This document shows, one piece after another, positions 43,207 through 55,600 of a stretch of 64,000 nt of DNA (position 1 is the first letter of the stretch; every line of letters begins with the position of its first letter). Source of the stretch: Cornus controversa (taxonomy: Eukaryota; Streptophyta; Magnoliopsida; Cornales; Cornaceae). The notes below the pieces were generated by a model. That model did not search any database and was not told the DNA's origin. It saw only the letters and a list, made by a program, of their open reading frames with translations. Location of the stretch: positions 75,200,033 to 75,264,032 of the forward strand of contig CM048845.1 in the NCBI GenBank assembly GCA_026545225.1, given 5' to 3'. The position numbers and the translations under genes were made by a program.

Positions 43207-46200
43207 TCAAGACCTTAGATTATCTACAAAAGACAACATGGCTTTCGAAGATAAACAAAAAAAGCCCTCCGACCAAAAGAAGAGGGAGCTAAGGACAGAG
43301 GATCTAAATACTCCCCAAGGCATCTCTTTGTCCTCAAAGGATCTCTTGTTTCTCTCATTCCATAAGGCCCACCATAAGCAATGAGGGGCAACCCTCCATG
43401 AATGCCGAATATCATGCCGTACCCGAAGACAATGCCACGCTAGAATGCAGCTCGCCACCAACTTAGGCATAACCCATTGCACACCAAAAATATCACAAAG
43501 AAGGTCCATCCCTCTCTTGCTCTAGGACAATGAAGAAGCAGATGGTCAACAGATTCCTCCGCCCGTTTGCACATACAGCACCAATTCGTTAACATGTGTC
43601 CTCTCTTTCTTAGATTATCGATTGTCAGGATCTTTCCCATTGATGCAACCCACACAAAGAAAGCCACCTTCAAGGGGGCTCTAGACCGCCAAATACCTTT
43701 CCAAGGAACGGAAGGCTCTTGAGATATCATCAAACTCCTGTAAAAAGTCCATACCTCAAAACGCCCATGATTCGACCCCGTCCAAACAATCTCGCCACGC
43801 CCCTCCCTAGGGCAATCCTGTCCGTAAAGAAAGGCCAAGAACTCCATCATCTCCTCAGTCTCCCAATCATGCAGTCTTCTCTCAAACCGAATATCCCAGA
43901 TCAGTCGTCCGCCATCAAGATGATAGCACTGAGCGACCATTACCTGTCTATCCCGTGCAATGCTAGCAATTCTTAGATAAAGATTCTCTAGCGATCTGTC
44001 GCCACACCATTGATCTTTCCAGAAGTTTACTAGTTGACCATCCTTCACCCTATAGTGAATGTGCTTTGAGAACTCGTTCCATTCTTTCGCAATATACCTC
44101 CATAACCCAACCCCAACCAGTGTCCTCGACCTCATCGAGCACCATCCCGCCCTATCCTCTCCGTATTTATAACATATAACCCACCTCCACAACCTGTTTC
44201 TCTCCATCCCAAACCGCCACAACCACTTCCCTAAAAGAGCTTTATTGAATACCTTCAATTTCTGCACCCCTAGCCCTCCCATTTGAAAAGGACGACAAAC
44301 CTGCTCCCAACTCACTAAATGATACTTAGTCTCCTCCCTCATCCCACCCCATAGAAAATTCCCCTGCAACCTATCCAACTTCCTCAACAAAGCAATCGAC
44401 AATTGGAAGAGGGACATGAAATAGGTGGGAAGACTCGAAAGTGTGCTCTTAATCAGCGTCAATCTTCCCCCTTTTGAAAGGTACTGTTTCTTCCATCCTG
44501 CTAGCCTCCTCTCAAAGCGTTGCACTTCAGGATCCCAAAGAGATGCTCTCCGCGCCTGTACCCCTAACGGTAAACCCAAGTACGTCATAGGGAAAGAACC
44601 CACTCTGCATCCCAAAACATTAGCCAAAAGCTCAATCTCCTCCACCTCCCCTACAGGGGCAATCTCACTTTTCCCAAAATTCACCTTTAGGCCTGAAACT
44701 GCCTGAAAACAGAGAAGTGTCCCTCTCAGGTGCCTCAACTGACTCATCTCAGCATCACAGAACACAATGGTATCGTCTGCAAAAAGCAAGTGAGACACCT
44801 CCATATGACTAGCCGGATTCCTCCCCACTTTAAAGCCTCTGTAGTAACCCAGATCACAAGCTCGCCTCATCAGTTTGCTGAAAGCCTCCATCACAATAAT
44901 AAACAGCGAAGGAGATAGTGGAACCCCCTGTCTCAACCCTCTCGAACTCCCAAAAAAACCAAAAGGAACACAATTGATAAGAACCAAAAATTTCACCGTG
45001 GAGATGCAAAATCTAATCCAGCCCCTCCATCTCTCCCCAAACCCCATCCTCTCTAGAAGATAGATCAAAAAATCCTAGTTCACATGATCATATGCCTTCT
45101 CCACATCAAGTTTACAAACCATCCCTGGCTCACCAGAACAAAAACGGGCATCCACACACTCACTAGCAACCAAGACTGAGTCCAGAATCTGACGACCTCC
45201 AACAAAGGCATTTTAAGATTCCGAGATGACTCCGTCCAACACTTCCTTCAATCTTAACGCTAGAACTTTAGCAATGATCTTATAAACACTTCCCACCAAA
45301 CTAATGGGTCTTAAGTCACGAATATTGTCAACCCCTCCCTTCTTCGGAATCAAAGCAATGAAGGTTGCATTCAAAGATTTTTCGAACTTCCCATTAGCAT
45401 GGAAAGCATGGATAGTTGCCAACACTTCCCTTTTTACCACCTCCCAGTTATGATGAAGGAATGCCATAGAAAACCCATCTGGACCTGGGGCTTTATCCCC
45501 TTTGCAACAATAAAGGGCACATCTCACCTCCTCCTCTTCAAAGGGTCTCTCCAAGCGGTCCCTATCATCCTCAGAAATCCTATCAAACTCCAAAACCCCC
45601 TAACAGGGGCCTCCAATCCACGGTCTCCCTATACAGTTGTTGATAGAAAGAAGTCACACCTCTCACCACCTATTCCTCTTTGTTTAGAACATTTCCATTA
45701 ATTTTAATCCTCCCGATGTTGTTACCCCTCCTATGAGTATTGGCCATCCTATGAAAAAATCTCGTATTTCGATCCCCCTCTTTTAACCACAAAACCCAGG
45801 ATTTTTGTAGCCACGATATCTCTTCCATAATAGCGATCTCCTCAATTTCTGCCCTGTGCTCCTCCCTTCTCGATCTTTCCTCCTCCCCCAAACCCTCCAT
45901 GCTTTCCTTCCTATCCAAGTCAGCTAAAGCTCCCATAGTCCTGTTCTTCCTCCATTCAAGATTGCCAAACGACTCCTTATTCCACTTTTCTAGGTCTTCT
46001 TTCAATCTATGAAGCTTCCCCACAAGCACAAAACTGGGATTGCCCCGGATCTCATAGCCAGTCCACCAACCTTTCACCATCTCCTTAAATCCTTCCGCCT
46101 TGAGCCACATATTCTCAAACTTGAACGACGTTTTCCTCCTTCTCAAACCCCCACAATCCAATAACAATGGAATATGATCTGATGTTAGCCTTGCCATCGC

Positions 46201-46867
46201 CACCTGAGTCACATCCGGATACCTCTCTTCCCAGTCCCCCGAGATCAAAAACCGATCCAACCTAGAAAGAGTCGGGGTATCTCTACCACTAGACCAAGTG
46301 AATCTAGATCCTTCGAGGGGTAAGTCTATCAACTATCAACCCCTCTAAATCAATGAACTCCGAGAAAGAAGACATGGCCGCCATCCATCTTCCACCCGAG
46401 GACCTCTCATCCGGGGATCGAACAACATTTAGGTCTCCCCCCACACACCACAGAACTCCCCATTGCCTGCGCACATCTGACAACTCCTCCCACAAAACAC
46501 TCCTCTCAACATCCTCCACCGGACCATAAACTCCAGAGAACATCCACTCTGCTCCATCCTCTTCAAATTTAAACAAACAAGAAATGGAAAATCTTCCTCT
46601 CCTCACATTTTTTCTAGACACCCATCTCTTATCCCAAATCACCAAAATACCTCCTGCCGTCCCCACTGCATCAAGAGCCTCCCAATCCATAAAACGCCCA
46701 CCACAAATACTGCTCACCGTCTCCTTGGAAACATTACTCAATTTAGTTTCTTGCAAACAAATAACTTGAGCCCCCCACTTACGAAGACCCAACTTCACTA
46801 CCTTCCTCTTGTTCAGGTCATTCAGACCCCGAACATTCCATGTCACTAAGCGCATCTTCATAGACAT
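43207..46867 (-). pseudogene. L1 ORF2 (endonuclease, RT, zf-RVT), interrupted
   Basis: Starts at ATG 46865-46867. An apurinic-type endonuclease has RLVTWNVRGLND, CLQETK, GGDLNVVRSPDERSG-like and LTSDHIPLLL blocks (46.86-46.15 kb). The reverse transcriptase follows: [46 protein letters not shown] and the catalytic LLFADDTIVF near 44.76 kb. Next are the thumb block (GGRLTLIKSTLSSLPTYFMS) and a zf-RVT region (CMCKRAEESVDHLLLHC) near 43.55 kb. Frames shift near 46.31, 45.63 and 43.50 kb. In-frame stops include 45213-45215 (family Gln in SESQNAF) and one at about 45078 (family Trp in NWDFL), both explained by single transitions. The catalytic FADD is intact. Confidence 0.92.
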
Positions 46868-49333
46868 ATGATGGCTTTCTCCTCCTCCCTCCTTCCCTCT
46901 TGACTCCTTCCCCTCTCCGACCCACTCCTCCCTTCGTAGTTAACATAAGAGATAAGGTTACGGAGCTCTCTCTCTCCCTTCCAAGATGAGCATTTCCTTC
47001 TTCCAGCAAACTTCTGTTTTCCTTCTAGGACTCCAAAAATTCCCATAGACCTCTCTTCCTCCCCTGCAAATGTCAACCCAAGATTCTGGCTCATCTCCTC
47101 TACATTGTTTCTCAGCCATCTCTCCACTTCCTCATTAGAGCTTCGTTGTCCTTCTTGATCCCCTCCATCTTCTGGACCCATAGTTGCCAACGGGTGAGTC
47201 ATACCCCATTCTTCCTCTTCCTCATTTCTAGTCACAATGGCCTGCTTAAACTCAACCTATGCAGTAGGAATTTCTTCCTCAGCTTCATCTCCCCCCATTA
47301 GCCCATCTGCATGGCACCCATGTCCTATTTCGGGTTCAACAGAATCTGTTGGGCTGAATTTATTCCCATTACCCACCCCACTGTGCATCTTGATCTCACT
47401 CATTAACACTGCATTCTGGAGGCTCAACTGAATCCCTTTCCCAACACACAGAATAAGTCCCCCATATCTTCTGTCCGGCTTAATTGACAGCTCTGGAGAC
47501 CCATAATCCCTCATATATAATTCTCCACCCACCTGCTCTGTTGTCAGAAGCTGTCTCAACACAGATCCTGAACCAACAACTTTCTCCTTCCTTCCTCCAT
47601 ACAACAACCCCTCTTCACCCGGTTCCCTTCCTGTTCTCCCCTTAAAAGAGACAGATGAAGAAGGATAGAAAGAATAAAGAACAGTGGTTGGGGCCGACCT
47701 TCTAACCTCAGCTATGCCCTGAAAATTTTCACGAATCTGCTCGTGTCGACCTTGACTTCATAACCCACTTCTGTTTCTCCTTTCTCGACCATCTCTTCCC
47801 CACTGAAGAATTATGAGAAAGAGAGCGAGACTTCATTGCATCGTTATTATGGTCACGCATGGTCTCAGATCTTCTGTCCTTGTCCCCATTTCTGTGAGTC
47901 GCCCCTGACCTGTGCCAAGCCACCCCATTCTCGTCAGCCTCCTTTCGTCTCCTTTCAAACACTGCAACATCGTTTGGTGAAGCCTTGTAGCCATTATAGC
48001 TCTGTTCAATCCTCTGTATAACCGAAGAACTTCTGTGCTTAGCTCGGTCCTTTTTGATCCCATTTCCTTTGACTCTTTTACCTTTCAACATGATCCCATT
48101 TTTAAAAGGCCCATTCTCAAGAGGCCCATGCAAGGAAACATTACCCTCTTTCGGCTTCCGCAGAATTTTTCTCTCCTTAAAATTCATTGAGCCCAATCTT
48201 TTGAAGCTGAGGCCCAGCCTGACCTGGTTATCTTCACCATCCCCTTGCTCTTTGTTTATTGGGCTAGAAAGAGGCCCATAACGATTAGAAGAAGTCAGCA
48301 TAGGCTTAGCTGTAAGCCCATCCGAATTTGAATTTCGAAATGGTCTGCGATCACGTGAGGCTTTTGCCACGTGCCCCAACCCCCCACCGCCACGCATCCC
48401 GACAGCTGGCACCCACTCTAATCGCTCGTCCGGATCTGACGACCCACGTGCCCACGCTGTCCTATACTGACCATTCATGTCCTCCTGGTGACGCGTCTCT
48501 GGCGCGTGAAACTCCCATCGTCCCTGTCCTTGCTTCAGCTCCATTCTCGTCCGTCCCTTTCCATGTTTGATCTTCTCTACAGCACCATGATGGTTCCTTT
48601 GAAAGCCCTCATCCTTCAATCTCCACCATTCCGCTTCAGAAATAAGCTCCCGTTCATCTCTTCCAGCAAGGGACACGACTGTGGGAACCATCTCTGGCGA
48701 CTTTTCTTCTGTGACTGGCACCTTGTAACAAAACCGGTCGTCTTCGATCCAAACAAACTCTGGGATCTCACCACCCTCCTTAATCAAGATCGTAACTTTC
48801 GTCGCATCTTTTGTAGCATCAGCCTCCACCCCAACGAACCCACCACACGCCTCCCCCACTGCGGCGAACAAAGAATCACACCATAGATGGAGCGGCAACC
48901 CACAAAGCATAACTCGGCGTTCCCTCCTCACCCTCGATCCTCCAGATATTCCAACTCGAAAGTACCACACGTCGATTCTCAGATTCGCCTCTCCCCACGT
49001 CCTTCTACCTTCATGGAGAACTCTGACGGCCTCTGCGTGCGACGGCAACTGAAAAAGCAATAGTGACTCTGGCATCGGAACCACCCTAACCCCACATGAA
49101 ACTCTCCAAGCCTTCAATGCCCACTCTACTATCCTCTCTACCGACCCAACGTTTTTGTCGAATTTCCCAATAAGACACGCCCTCAACATCTCTCTTCTGT
49201 GCCATAAGCCATCGTCTTCCACTTTGAGACATAACCCTCTCGTTTCCATCGTGTTTAACACTGTAGTTCCCCCCCCCCCCCCCCCCGAGAATAGACTTGG
49301 TAACTTAGCGATTTCTGCGTACGTTTTCGCCAT
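46858..49333 (-). pseudogene. L1 ORF1 (DUF4283-type), interrupted
   Basis: Starts at ATG 49331-49333 (MAKTYAEIAKLPSLF), then a poly-Gly run from a G-tract at 49268-49286. Residues about 30-210 form the DUF4283-like domain seen in plant L1 ORF1 proteins (LCLKVEDDGLWHRREMLRAC, ALKAWRVS, PLHLWCDSLFAAVGEACGGF). This region is thought to bind RNA in the retroelement particle. The first frame runs 534 codons to a stop at 47729. After a frameshift the next frame continues through 47607-47257, a TAG there, and on to 46858, where the family's typical end GERELRNLISYVNYEGRS is found. The end overlaps the ORF2 start by about 10 bases. Confidence 0.85.
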
Positions 49334-49754
49334 TTTTGCCCAAGCTAAACTTTCGTTACTGTTTCACCTTGACAAACAAATCATTTACCGTTACTGTTTT
49401 CACAGATGGAAGAAAATCGTTGCCTTCTCTTTCTCCGATTTCCGATCATCTTCCTAAATAAGTCTTAAAGGAATTCTTCACCTAGTTATATTCGCATACC
49501 TTCGCCGGGGGCTGCGGCTTCTTGACCTGCCACTAGTTCCTGGTCCAAATATTCTTATGTGGTTCCCACGGACCTATGTCACACCTTAACCTCTGGACTT
49601 GTTTGAAGACCTCAAGGAACCTCCATTCTTCTGAAAAACCTGGAGGAGACCACCAAGGGAAGTGACACCTCGACTGAGCTGCCTAGGTTGGGTGCAGAGC
49701 TTAGGGGCCTCACACATACACACAACATAGTATCACTTTATGGGATCCTACGGT

Positions 49755-51295
49755 AATTATTAACTGTTAAAATTCATCATCAATCTATTTCATTATGTTT
49801 CCTTTTGTGGCAGAATTGGCTAATGATAGGTGTGAAGAGAAGACAGATCACAGGTGCCTCACAGCCTTGATAGGTAACTATAGCTGGATATTTTGAGGAG
49901 GAGGTGTTGATCCATTAAGGGATTCTCGAGTTCACAAACCGAACAGGATCATAATACTTACATCACATTAAATAAGGTTATATGTGTCCTTTTCTATAAT
50001 CTTGACCCTCAATAATATAAACATGTTAATAAAGTAGTATTCTAGTTTTTTTCTAGCCTATGCATTATTTCTGCATATTCTAGAAACTAGACATTCAATC
50101 TCGAGACGACATAATTATAAAAGTTAGTTGAAGTAAGGCTTAAACTAAGTTAACGCAATTATTATTAAACTATATTATAAAGTAAGCTCAATCTGTAAAA
50201 CCGAACCAATCCAAAGTGTTATTATACGTTTGAATTGGTTGAGTTTAGGAAGTTAAATCAATTACCATGCACACCCGTACATGTCAGAATTAGATTTCCA
50301 TTTGTGCTAGTCAAAAAGTAACAACAATGACAGCAAGAAGAGATAATTGATAATTCACAATCAAACTTCAACCAATATAATTGATAATTCACAACCAAAC
50401 TTCAACCAATCATTGCATCTCGCACTTTGGCATATTTCTTTATATTTATGTTTTTACTAATATATATATATATAGATGTATATAGCCTTTACTATTTGAA
50501 GCAATTAAATACATTAACATTGCAACAAAAAGACAAGATGAATTTTTAGAAACACATTGACTGGGTGTGCCTTACATCGTGTGTGTCTGAGCCTCATTTA
50601 CTATTATTATAAACCACAAAAAAAAAAAAAAGGAACGACGAATTAAAATGCGTTACTTTGACATAATAAATTTAGAGATTTACTCACTGATCAGATATGC
50701 TTGTAGAGGGAGAAATCTTAATTCCTTGCCATGTATCAAGCATCCTTGTTGAAATTTAGGAGGGCAACAGGTTTCATTAGGTTGTCCTAAAACATTCTTA
50801 TGGACAGTTTCTTATATTAAATTTAACTTGAAAAAGTCAACAAGCAACTTGGAAACAGAAAAGGAAAAAATAGTACCCGAGAAATTTTGACAATCCAAGC
50901 ATAGCCAACCATGGGATTTTGCTTTACGGGTGATTGCATGTATCCGAGGTTTACTTTCCAGCCTAACGTGCCAAAGGTCACAATGTTGGAAGGGTTCCCC
51001 GTTTTCAGGGGAGGGGAATCTTATAAGTCATAGATAAACTAGTCATTTGGAGAACACGGTCTTAAACGTGGATGCAAACAAGCATGCGGACAAACATTAA
51101 CAAGGTGGAGAAATTTCATTGCATTATTGACATTTGCTAATTATTAGGAAAAAAAAAAGTGAACAATAATTTATCCTGTAATAACAAGGTCGTGCTGCTG
51201 CTAATTTTCTTCTCTTTTCTTTATTTTTTTTGGGGGGGGGGGGGGAGAGAGATGGCAGCAGGGGAGGGAGGGTTGAAAGTGGGTGTTATTATTGC
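49755..51295. other. Intergenic, right flank of the L1
   Basis: AT-rich, no gene recognised. A gataattcacaa[ct]caaacttcaaccaat unit is repeated at 50348-50375 and 50383-50410. A G-run of about 12 lies at 51232-51244. Confidence 0.5.
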
Positions 51296-51490
51296 TTGAA
51301 CCCCCTAATCTATTAGCAGTACAACAAATTTGATATCAAATTTTACAGCAATAAATAATTTGTTAGATGAGATGGCCACTTCCACTCAAATTATAGCTTC
51401 AACCCCCTAATCTATTAGCCGTACAACAAATTTGATATCAAATTTGACAGCGATAAATAATTTGTTAGATGAGATAGTCACTTCCACTTT
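51296..51490. repeat. About 103-bp tandem duplication
   Basis: Two units starting accccctaatctattagc at 51299 and 51402, each about 90 bp of close match through gagat[gg/ag]..cacttccact. Confidence 0.85.
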
Positions 51491-52048
51491 GTCAAGAGGA
51501 TGAGAAAGAGCATAGAGTGATGGAGGGGTGGAGAAAAGAGAGGTCAGATGCTGCTCAAGGTAAGAGATAAAAGGAGGAGGAGAAAGAAGAAGAAAGGGGG
51601 TTTGTGTTATCGGGCATATTAGCAGTGTTATCAAAGGCCCAAGGCGCACTAAGGCGCTAAAGGTCCTTAGGAGCCTAGGCAAAAGGGAGGGGGAGGCACA
51701 CGCCTGAGTGAAGCAAGACGCACAATTGAAAAATAAATTACTATATATAGAATTCATATCTCATAATATTCTAAAAATTAATATCAACTAAAAAACTGTA
51801 AATTCATCAACCATATCAGTCAAGCATTCAAGAACCATAAAAATAAATACATAAATTAGATTCCAATAACTAATAGTGCATTGAAAATAAAACAGCAGGA
51901 AATAAAGATGGACAGCATTCAAAGAAAGAAGAAAAAAAGAGTGCGAGAGAGAGAGAACTACATCAAGAAAATATGTTAGCAAATAAAAAAGAACAAACAG
52001 GACAGCATTCAGAGAAGAAGAAAAAAGAGAGAGAGAGAGAAGAAGTAG

Positions 52049-52336
52049 TGATGGAGATCCTAAGCCGGATGGTCTACGCACTTACTATAGGCGTAGACGT
52101 AGAGGATGATTTTGATTTATTTTATTTTATATGTATTTTCCTTATTTATTTAGGACTCTTATTTTCCTTTTAGGGTTATTGTTTTGCCTATAAATAGGGA
52201 TAGCTAATACATTGTGACGGTACTTTTTGATGATTATTATTGAATACATTTCTTGAGATTTCTCTTCTCCTTCTGTTCTTCTCTTTCTCTCTTCTTCTTC
52301 CCCTCTCTCTCCTTTTCTTTCAAGCCTCCTGCATCA
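52049..52336 (+). repeat. 5' LTR of the chromovirus
   Basis: 288 bp, tgatgg...gcatca. It has a TATA-like cctataaatag at about 52188-52198, a plausible promoter, followed by a CT-rich 3' half. Confidence 0.97.
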
Positions 52337-52340
52337 ATTT

Positions 52341-52352
52341 TGGTATCAGAGC
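52341..52352 (+). promoter_or_regulatory. Primer binding site (initiator tRNA-Met)
   Basis: tggtatcagagc, four bases after the 5' LTR end. Confidence 0.92.
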
Positions 52353-52394
52353 GAAGATCCATATTACTTCTGTTAGCATCTACTGTTCACAGCA

Positions 52395-52675
52395 ATAGTA
52401 AACCTACCATTCATCCATCTGAAAACCCTAACAGCCGCCCTAAACCTGCTGTTCATCCATCTGAAAACCCTAGCAGCCGCCCCTAAAGCCCTTGTTTATC
52501 CATATAAAACCCTAGCAGCCGCCTCACATCATATTCCTCACACCCAATCCCTAAACCTACTGTTCATCCATCTTAAAACCCTAGCAGCCGCCCCTAAAGC
52601 CCTGTTTATCCATCTGAAAAACCCTAGCAGCCGCCTCACATCATATTCCTCACACCCAATACCTAAACCCTGCAC
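52395..52675 (+). repeat. Tandem repeats in the chromovirus leader
   Basis: Units built on catccatctgaaaaccctagcagccgcc recur about six times, with a longer-period copy of about 117 bp (the tcacatcatattcctcacaccc segment occurs at 52524 and 52638). Each unit includes an aaaccctag motif identical in core to the plant telomere repeat or telo-box. Confidence 0.85.
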
Positions 52676-55600
52676 CATCTTCAACCCAAACAAAATAATC
52701 CCTAGCCGCCACTACCACCAACTATATAACAAGACCCAAGTCAAGTGAAACCCTACAGAGTATTTCTGCCGGCGACCACTGGAACCCTAATCACCGTTTG
52801 CCATAAACCAGCCAACAATACTTATCCAGACCACAAATACAAAAAAACCAAACGCAGAAATTTTTTTTTTTTTTATCCAGATCTGAAAACCCATCAGCTT
52901 CTCATCATCCCCTTAACACAGCAAATCACCTTCGCCGGAAAACCTTTCATCTTCGCCGATCGTCCCTCCAGCCAACGCATACTCAGATCTTTGCTGCCAG
53001 AATCTACTCGCACTACCAAAGCTGCCAACAACAGAAGCTGGAAGCCAACGTTGCTGGAAGCCATCGTCACCGGAGTCGGAGCCTTCTCGCGGTCAACCAT
53101 CCAGTCCAATCCTCTCTCGCTGATGCCATAGTCAAAGCTTCTCTCGGTCATTTTTTTTACACAGACTGTTGTTGTTTGGGACAGGAGCAGAATTATTAAA
53201 AGGGCCCAGAATTGATCTGTTTGGTTACAAAGTCAGAAATAGACTAGTTCTGGATCCAGTCCAGAACTGAGCCAGTTTCAGCACTACACCAAACTAGTTC
53301 TTTTGTAAACCAGTTCAGCCAAAAAAAAAAAAAAAAACAGAATATCTATTTCAATTTCCAGCCACCTTGGATGTTTCTCTTGCGAACTACTTAAAGCTTC
53401 GGTTAAGGTAAGTTTTCTTCATTTGAAAATTGTTCTAATACTTTATTTCATTTGATTTAAGTCTAGAAATTTGCATGGTCCTAGCTGAACGTTGAACCTT
53501 TAATTTTTACTTGAACCTTTACTTTTCTTACCCATATTTTCTCTTACTAGCACAAAATTCACATCTGTTTTGTTATTATCTTATCCACCATTGCTTTGTT
53601 ATTAACACTTTGGCACCAAAAATACCTCTACTGTATGCACAAACTTTTGCATAATTAATTTCTTTGAGTTTAAATTCCTGATGAGCATCGTAGCATTTAA
53701 TAATTTGAATTACTTAATTTAATTCTCTGTTTGTGCATTTTAATTTAGCATTTTGCATTAAGCTTTAGTAAGGGCACAACCCCAACAAGATAAGGATTGG
53801 ATTTCATCACCAATTCCTTGCCCACCTAGGTTAAACATCTCCTTGCATTTGTATTACCCAAGCCAAGTTTAGATAATTTAAAAATTAATTAGACGTTGGC
53901 CATAGGGTACATGAAGCTTGTAGGACCCTCTTGGAAGGAGTTGACTTCTGGTAACCCCATTGAGCATCCTCCAATTTCACATGTTTGGGAAGGTTCTGTC
54001 TAAGGAGATTGGATATTAAGTGGGACCGTTGTGACCCCTCCATTCTTTCCTGGGAATTTTCCTGCCTGTGTTATTGGTAGAACTTAATTGGAAATCCTCT
54101 AGTTACTCTGAAAAAGAGTAGGAGCTCTTTAATTAGGAGAGAACTATTTTAGAATTAATCCTCTTAATTCTTTAAAAAAAAAAAAAAAAAATCCCTTGCA
54201 TTTAGCTAATTTAAAGTCAAATATCGGCATACTCCCACAACCTTAAACCTGTCGAGTCCATCCTAGTAGTTCACCATGACCATTGGAGACCTATATAACT
54301 TCCAAACTTCAATAGAGGAGCGAGTTCACAACATAGAACAAAACATGACTGGTTTAACAGACTCCATGGCCCGACTAAGTGAAGAGGTGGCTAAGCTGAC
54401 CACTTCCATAGGTAAGCGTCCCATTGATGAACCTAAGGTTGATACATCAATTTCTCCAAAACATAGGACAAATCTTAATGGTAGTCACCATGATGATCCA
54501 ATTGAGTATTTAAATCCTCGTCGTGGTCTTCTCCCTATGCCCGAGGCTACTCGAACCCCTCAGCAAAGGAATCCTAGCTTTAGAGAGAGTCGAGTTCCAA
54601 ATGCTAGCAAACCTCTACCACATGTTCACCATCGAGTCGTAGATCGCAGGTTTCCACTGGAAGACTTTGAGGACTTAGATGAGTTAGAACCAGAACCTAG
54701 GGATGATCACGAGGATCATCAGAGACATTTTAGGCCCCAAGGTAGATACCAAGATAGGCGTCAACATCATCATTTCCCCCAGAGGAATTACCATGAAGCT
54801 AGGTACTATCATGATGGGTCGGGAGATATTACAAAGAAAGTTAAAGTTGATGCTCCTAGTTATGATGGTAGGCTAGATCCTAATGCATTTCTTGATTGGT
54901 TAGATGACATGGAAGACTATTTTGAATGGTATGATATGTCAGATAGTCATAGAGTGAGATTTGCCAAGATGAAATTAGTGGGCTCTGCCAAGAGGTATTG
55001 GCAAGGAGTTCAAAGAAATCTAGAGCACTTAGGTGATGAACCTATTACATTGTGGGCTGAAATGAAACAGAAATTGAAAGAGAAATATCTTCCCACCTAT
55101 CATAGGAGACAATTGTTAGAACAATTGATGAATTTGAGACAGATGTCTTCTAGTGTGACTGAATACTTGTCTCGTTTTGAGGAACTTATGATGAGGTGTG
55201 ATGTAAAGGAAGAGTCATGGGTCACAGTAGCTAAATTTATCAATGGATTAAAAACTGAGATTCAGAGAGAAGTCAACTTGCATGCACCTGACACGCTAGA
55301 AGAAGCTTATCAAAAGGCTTTAGAGATTGAGAAATATTATAAGCTTCCTAACCCTAGGCGAATGACCTCTCAAGCCGGTGTATCCCAACAAACTAAATCA
55401 GTTTCCTTCGAGAGATCTCGTGGGACTATACAATCTGGGACACCTACCTCTAGAGGTAGCAACAACCCTAACCAGAGAGCTAATACTTTTAGGGGTAATA
55501 CATCTAGTTCTCGACCCGATATATCCTCTATAGAATGTTTCCATTGTCACAGTAAAGGTCATTATGCTTCACGTTGTCCTCATCGTACCTTGACCTTAGA

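Larger units (their letters stand above)
43115..49754 (-). mobile_element. Full-length L1-type LINE
   Basis: A 6.64-kb element on the minus strand bounded by a 14-bp target duplication, aattattaactgtt, at 43101-43114 and 49755-49768. The 3' end is TTTTTACTTATC followed by an A-run next to the duplication; the 5' end carries about 420 bp of UTR before ORF1. It has the plant L1 layout: ORF1 nucleic-acid-binding protein, then ORF2 with endonuclease, reverse transcriptase and zf-RVT. Both ORFs are interrupted (roughly three frameshifts in ORF2 and one in ORF1, plus several stops), so the copy is dead but not ancient. It contributes all open frames between 43.2 and 49.4 kb on either strand; the plus-strand ones are shadows. 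Confidence 0.95.

Noticed and set aside
43719-45063. Plus-strand open frames of 60-93 codons
   Set aside because: Shadows of the minus-strand L1 ORF2.
54276-54300. Treating the chromovirus gag-pol as a host gene
   Set aside because: It lies between identical LTRs with a primer site and target duplication and has the full retroelement domain order.
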